Of a stretch of DNA of 64,000 nt, positions 58,777 to 64,000 are shown piece by piece. Each line of letters opens with the position of its first letter. Position 1 is the stretch's first letter. A model generated the notes under the pieces. That model saw only the letters and a program-made list of their open reading frames with translations. It was not told the DNA's origin and made no database searches. This DNA is from Yersinia artesiana. Its GTDB lineage: Bacteria; Pseudomonadota; Gammaproteobacteria; Enterobacterales; Enterobacteriaceae. The stretch lies in the NCBI RefSeq assembly GCF_902726545.1, contig NZ_CACVAD010000022.1, positions 19,189-83,188 of the forward strand. The letters run 5' to 3'. A program made the position numbers and the translations under genes.

Positions 58777-61392
58777 ATGGGCAAAGCTCTCGTAATAGTT
58801 GAGTCCCCGGCAAAAGCCAAAACTATTAATAAATACTTAGGGAATAACTACGTGGTTAAGTCCAGTGTCGGTCACATTCGTGATTTACCGACCAGCGGCT
58901 CAGCCAGTAAGAAGAGCGCTAACTCAACTGAAGATAAAGCCAAGAAAGCTGACAAGCCCAAAACTAAAGTAAAGAAAGACGAAAAGGTTGCGTTAGTTAA
59001 TCGCATGGGCGTCGATCCTTATCATGGCTGGAAAGCGCAGTACGAAATTTTGCCCGGTAAAGAAAAAGTGGTTGCCGAGCTAAAAGCATTAGCCGAAAAC
59101 GCTGATCACATCTATCTCGCAACCGACCTTGACCGCGAAGGAGAGGCCATTGCCTGGCATTTGCGGGAAGTGATTGGGGGTGACGATAAGCGTTTTAGTC
59201 GCGTGGTGTTTAACGAAATCACGAAAAATGCTATCCAACAGGCGTTTAATCAACCGGGTGAATTGAATATCAACCGGGTTAATGCGCAGCAAGCCCGTCG
59301 CTTTATGGACCGGGTTGTGGGTTATATGGTTTCTCCACTGTTGTGGAAAAAGATTGCACGTGGCTTGTCCGCAGGGCGCGTACAATCGGTCGCGGTACGT
59401 TTGGTGGTTGAACGTGAGCGGGATATTAAAGCATTCGTTCCTGAAGAATACTGGGAATTGCATGCCGATTTGCTGGCAAAAGGTGAAGTTCCTATTCAAA
59501 TGGAAGTCACCCATGCCCACAATAAACCCTTTAAACCGGTCAATCGTGAGCAGACCCACGCCGCGCTTAAACTGCTGGAAAACGCCCGCTATAAAGTGCT
59601 GGATCGCGAAGATAAACCGACCAGCAGCAAGCCCGGCGCACCGTTTATCACTTCTACCTTGCAGCAGGCTGCCAGTACCCGCCTGAGTTTTGGTGTGAAG
59701 AAAACCATGATGATGGCGCAGCGCTTGTATGAAGCGGGGCATATCACCTATATGCGTACTGACTCCACCAACTTAAGTCAGGATGCTCTGACCATGGTGC
59801 GCGGTTATATTGGTGATAATTTTGGCGATAAATACTTGCCATCTGCACCGAATCAATACAGCAGCAAAGAAAATTCACAAGAAGCGCATGAAGCTATTCG
59901 TCCGTCTGATGTGAATGTGCTGGCTGAGCAGCTAAAAGATATGGAAGCTGACGCCCAGAAGCTGTATCAGCTGATTTGGCGTCAGTTTGTGGCCTGCCAG
60001 ATGACGCCGGCCAAGTATGACTCCACCACACTGACGGTACAGGCTGGCGATTTCCAACTGCGAGCTAAAGGTCGCACCTTACGCTTCGATGGTTGGACCA
60101 AGGTGATGCCAGCATTGCGCAAAGGCGATGAAGACAGAACCTTGCCAGTGATTGAAGTGGGCAGTGAACTGGATTTACAAAAATTGATCCCAAGCCAGCA
60201 CTTCACCAAACCGCCAGCGCGTTACAGTGAAGCGTCATTGGTAAAAGAGCTGGAAAAGCGGGGCATTGGCCGCCCGTCTACCTATGCGTCGATTATCTCG
60301 ACCATTCAGGACCGTGGTTATGTCCGGGTAGAAAACCGCCGTTTCTATGCCGAGAAAATGGGTGAGATCGTCACCGACCGTCTGGAAGAAAACTTCCGCG
60401 AGTTGATGAATTACGACTTTACCGCGCGCATGGAAAGTGGTCTGGATCAGGTTGCCAATGACCAGGCGGAGTGGAAGGCTGTGCTGGACGGCTTCTTTGC
60501 TGAGTTCAGTGAGCAGCTTGAAAAGGCTGAAAAAGATCCTGAAGAGGGCGGTATGCGCCCGAATCAAATGGTCATGACCAGCATTGATTGCCCAACCTGT
60601 GGTCGCCAGATGGGGATTCGTACCGCCAGCACTGGGGTGTTCCTCGGTTGTTCGGGTTATGCATTGCCGCCGAAAGAGCGCTGCAAAACCACCATCAATC
60701 TGGTGCCTGAAGCTGAAGTTCTTAATATCCTGGAAGGCGATGATGCAGAAACTAACGCATTACGCGCCAAACGTCGCTGTCAGAAATGTGGCACGGCAAT
60801 GGATAGCTATCTGATTGATAGCCAACGTAAGTTACATGTTTGTGGGAACAACCCGGCATGTGATGGTTATGAGATAGAAGAAGGCGAGTTCCGCATCAAA
60901 GGGTATGAAGGCCCGATCGTTGAGTGCGAGAAATGTGGTTCTGAAATGCATCTGAAAATGGGGCGTTTTGGTAAGTACATGGGTTGTACCAATGATGAGT
61001 GCAAAAATACCCGTAAAATCTTGCGCAGTGGTGAAGTTGCACCGCCGAAAGAAGATCCGGTACCGTTGCCAGAACTGCCTTGTGAAAAGTCAGACGCCTA
61101 TTTCGTGTTACGCGATGGTGCTGCCGGTGTTTTCCTGGCGGCCAATACATTCCCGAAATCGCGCGAAACCCGTGCACCATTAGTTGAGGAATTGGTTCGC
61201 TTTAAGGATCGTTTACCGGAAAAATTACGTTATTTGGCTGATGCGCCTGTGACGGACAACGACGGTAATAAAACGATGGTCCGTTTTAGTCGCAAAACCA
61301 AACAGCAGTACGTTTCCTCAGAAAAAGATGGCAAAGCGACCGGCTGGTCTGCGTTCTATATTGATGGCAAATGGGTCGAAGCTAAAAAATAG
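58777..61392 (+). CDS. topA: DNA topoisomerase I
   Basis: TopA is a type IA topoisomerase that relaxes negative supercoils. It is 871 residues. The Toprim domain (about 1-160) starts [20 protein letters not shown] and has a Lys-rich insertion ([19 protein letters not shown]), with [11 protein letters not shown] as the metal site. The active-site Tyr325 is in [13 protein letters not shown]-terminal zinc ribbons follow ([27 protein letters not shown]). It is six residues longer than in E. coli. It precedes cysB, as in E. coli. Confidence 0.98.
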   Translation: MGKALVIVESPAKAKTINKYLGNNYVVKSSVGHIRDLPTSGSASKKSANSTEDKAKKADKPKTKVKKDEKVALVNRMGVDPYHGWKAQYEILPGKEKVVAELKALAENADHIYLATDLDREGEAIAWHLREVIGGDDKRFSRVVFNEITKNAIQQAFNQPGELNINRVNAQQARRFMDRVVGYMVSPLLWKKIARGLSAGRVQSVAVRLVVERERDIKAFVPEEYWELHADLLAKGEVPIQMEVTHAHNKPFKPVNREQTHAALKLLENARYKVLDREDKPTSSKPGAPFITSTLQQAASTRLSFGVKKTMMMAQRLYEAGHITYMRTDSTNLSQDALTMVRGYIGDNFGDKYLPSAPNQYSSKENSQEAHEAIRPSDVNVLAEQLKDMEADAQKLYQLIWRQFVACQMTPAKYDSTTLTVQAGDFQLRAKGRTLRFDGWTKVMPALRKGDEDRTLPVIEVGSELDLQKLIPSQHFTKPPARYSEASLVKELEKRGIGRPSTYASIISTIQDRGYVRVENRRFYAEKMGEIVTDRLEENFRELMNYDFTARMESGLDQVANDQAEWKAVLDGFFAEFSEQLEKAEKDPEEGGMRPNQMVMTSIDCPTCGRQMGIRTASTGVFLGCSGYALPPKERCKTTINLVPEAEVLNILEGDDAETNALRAKRRCQKCGTAMDSYLIDSQRKLHVCGNNPACDGYEIEEGEFRIKGYEGPIVECEKCGSEMHLKMGRFGKYMGCTNDECKNTRKILRSGEVAPPKEDPVPLPELPCEKSDAYFVLRDGAAGVFLAANTFPKSRETRAPLVEELVRFKDRLPEKLRYLADAPVTDNDGNKTMVRFSRKTKQQYVSSEKDGKATGWSAFYIDGKWVEAKK

Positions 61393-61426
61393 TGGATGCA
61401 CTGGGATAGGTCATTAAGACACCAGT

Positions 61427-61455
61427 TTAAACCAGCCTTCGGGCTGGTTTTTTAT
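61427..61455 (+). terminator. topA terminator
   Basis: AACCAGCC-TTCG-GGCTGGTT is an 8-bp stem with a stable UUCG loop followed by TTTTATT. It lies about 37 bases after topA. Confidence 0.93.
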
Positions 61456-62819
<1,364 letters not shown>

Positions 62820-62835
62820 TTCTGTTTTTAATTAA

Positions 62836-62868
62836 AGGAAAGTCCCTAAAATAAAGGGACTTTTTACG
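62836..62868. terminator. cysB terminator, probably bidirectional
   Basis: AAAGTCCCT and AGGGACTTT pair around a 7-base loop, with TTTTT on the plus side, between cysB and the convergent small gene. Confidence 0.85.
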
Positions 62869-62871
62869 TTA

Positions 62872-63120
62872 TTAGCGCTTTTTATTGGCTTGAGCAAGCA
62901 CAGACCCTGCCAGTGTTTTAGCTTTTTCACTGGACTCGGGATTTGCCAACACTTGTGCCGCGACATCTTCCATAAGAACGCCGGTCTGATTATCAGTATT
63001 GGTTTGAGAGAGTGCTGACCCCGCCAGACTCTTTTCGAGGGGAGACGCATTAGGATCTTTTAGTATTCTTGCCGCCTGCGCCGCTACCGATGCTGATGTT
63101 TTCTTTTTATTTCTCGACAT
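62872..63120 (-). CDS. Small internally duplicated protein, unknown
   Basis: This is an 82-residue soluble, Ala/Ser/Lys-rich protein. Two copies of a motif of about 35 residues are visible: AAQAARILKDPNAS then KSLAGSALSQ, and VAAQVLANPESSEKAKTLAG then SVLAQ. The first copy starts about residue 13 and the second about residue 48. Related single or double-motif small proteins occur in other enterobacteria, as I recall, without known function. It is convergent with cysB and followed by the shared terminator. Confidence 0.7.
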   Translation of the reverse strand: MSRNKKKTSASVAAQAARILKDPNASPLEKSLAGSALSQTNTDNQTGVLMEDVAAQVLANPESSEKAKTLAGSVLAQANKKR

Positions 63121-63377
63121 GAATTAATCTCATTTTGTTTGTAGGGTGTACCTCATGTTGTGTTTTAGCAACACAGCATATCGTAACAGACTGTATAAAA
63201 AAACAGTATGGCATTCAAATTACATTACCTTAAAATCATTTCATAACCTTAGTTGGGTGGAGGTTGTTTCCATAATAGAAATAATAAGTAAAAATTCAAA
63301 AGCCAATAGTTACCTCTCCTGTTAATTTATTTATGAGAATAGTGGCGTTAATTCAATTAATATTTTTAGGGAGATAT
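63121..63377. other. AT-rich gap before the right-end gene
   Basis: This gap of about 260 bases is strongly AT-rich compared with most of the window, and so probably marks the start of acquired DNA. I could not identify a promoter or repeat. Confidence 0.4.
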
Positions 63378-64000
63378 ATGGCTTCAATATCTTATCCATT
63401 ATCAAGTAATGTATTCACTAATGTGTTCCCATGCCAGAAAAACACTTATGACGAAAATGAAATTTTTAATATAAAATTTGGTGAAGGAAAATTTACTTTA
63501 GATATTATTAATAAGGTGTTCGATGGTTTATATAAAAAAGGTTGGATTAATTTTGTTCAATATCATCAAGGCACGAACCTCTACAGTTTACTGAGTGCTT
63601 CTGTTGAAGTGCCATTGGTAGAAAGGATGATAAGCTTCGACAACAGACTGAAATATGATCTGGCTCCTGGGGATACTCCTACGTGCTATTTTGAGAGTAA
63701 TGGCGAATCTGGAGTGAAGATGCATTATGAGGTAACCCACAGCGACAGTGTATGCCCTTTATTTAAATTTAAGTGTGAGTTTCTGTTTGATAAACACTGT
63801 CAATTGAGTCATGAAAAAAACTTCATTTTTATTGAGTTTTTCCCTCAGTGTCCTTCGGAGTTAATAGATCTTTTAGACAAAAGAACTGTAATGCAGATAT
63901 TTCTAGAATGGTTAAAAAATTTATTTCATTTGAATGGTTCTGCGTTTGAGAACACTAAATTGGTTGAGGGTATAGGAAAAGATACTGAGGTGAGATTATC
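63378..64000 (+). CDS. AT-rich gene of unknown function (partial, runs off the right edge)
   Basis: An open frame begins MASISYPLSSNVFTNVFPCQ after a good AGGGAG ribosome-binding site seven bases upstream. It continues for 207 codons without a stop to the end of the window. There is no signal peptide or membrane segment; the composition is rich in Phe, Asn, Lys and Cys. The base content is markedly AT-rich, unlike cysB and topA, which suggests horizontal acquisition. I recognise no domain, and the C-terminus is missing. Confidence 0.65.
   Translation, partial: MASISYPLSSNVFTNVFPCQKNTYDENEIFNIKFGEGKFTLDIINKVFDGLYKKGWINFVQYHQGTNLYSLLSASVEVPLVERMISFDNRLKYDLAPGDTPTCYFESNGESGVKMHYEVTHSDSVCPLFKFKCEFLFDKHCQLSHEKNFIFIEFFPQCPSELIDLLDKRTVMQIFLEWLKNLFHLNGSAFENTKLVEGIGKDTEVRL

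Noticed and set aside
59089..59742. 217-residue frame antisense to topA
   Set aside because: Shadow of the conserved topA catalytic core.

Overview
This window is chromosomal DNA of an enterobacterium, most probably a Yersinia. The evidence is the gene order (hns-tdk-adhE-opp-cls-tonB-yciAB-ompW-trp-topA-cysB), ugd next to hns, separate trpG and trpD genes, and several ERIC-type miniature repeats. The species cannot be fixed from the sequence alone, and nothing here proves the genus.

Layout. 1-9600 (minus strand): the ribosomal protein/RNA polymerase cluster, read as tRNA-Tyr, tRNA-Gly, tRNA-Thr, tuf, secE, nusG, rplK, rplA, rplJ, rplL and rpoB. rpoB runs off the left edge. 9600-22800: purU, ychJ, a CRP-flanked small transcript carrying a 23-codon ORF, a frameshifted acetyltransferase gene, rssA-rssB, ugd, hns, tdk, adhE and a MarC-family gene. 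23500-31000: oligopeptide importer with two tandem oppA genes followed by oppBCDF. 31000-42800: yciU, cls, yciY, an EAL phosphodiesterase gene, a small unknown gene, yciI, tonB, yciA, yciB, a SulP transporter, yciC, a YkgJ-type protein, ompW and a BON-domain lipoprotein. 42930-44500: an accessory insertion flanked by two copies of the trpA 3' end, carrying a Tlde1-like peptidoglycan-targeting toxin candidate, a two-helix membrane immunity candidate and an unknown ORF. 44500-51700: the complete trp operon (trpLEGDC(F)BA) with its TrpR operator and attenuator, interrupted by two ERIC elements. 51800-62900: rnm/yciV, yciO, rluB, a small secreted Cys-rich protein, btuR, yciK, sohB, yciN, topA and cysB. 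62870-64000: a small internally duplicated protein and the start of an AT-rich gene of unknown function.

Main points. (1) The tRNA-Tyr gene has a tyrT-type promoter and purU on its upstream side, but the tyrU-type neighbours (glyT, thrT, tufB) on its downstream side. In E. coli these are two distant loci, so this looks like a recombination or inversion junction inside tRNA-Tyr genes. (2) The trpA-flanked effector/immunity candidate is the best candidate for an accessory antibacterial system. (3) The CRP-flanked small transcript between ychJ and the acetyltransferase resembles the dual-function AzuCR RNA. (4) One ERIC element supplies the last 23 residues and the stop codon of TrpG. (5) A palindromic miniature element has split a perfect bidirectional terminator between the SulP gene and yciC, leaving a 17-bp direct repeat.
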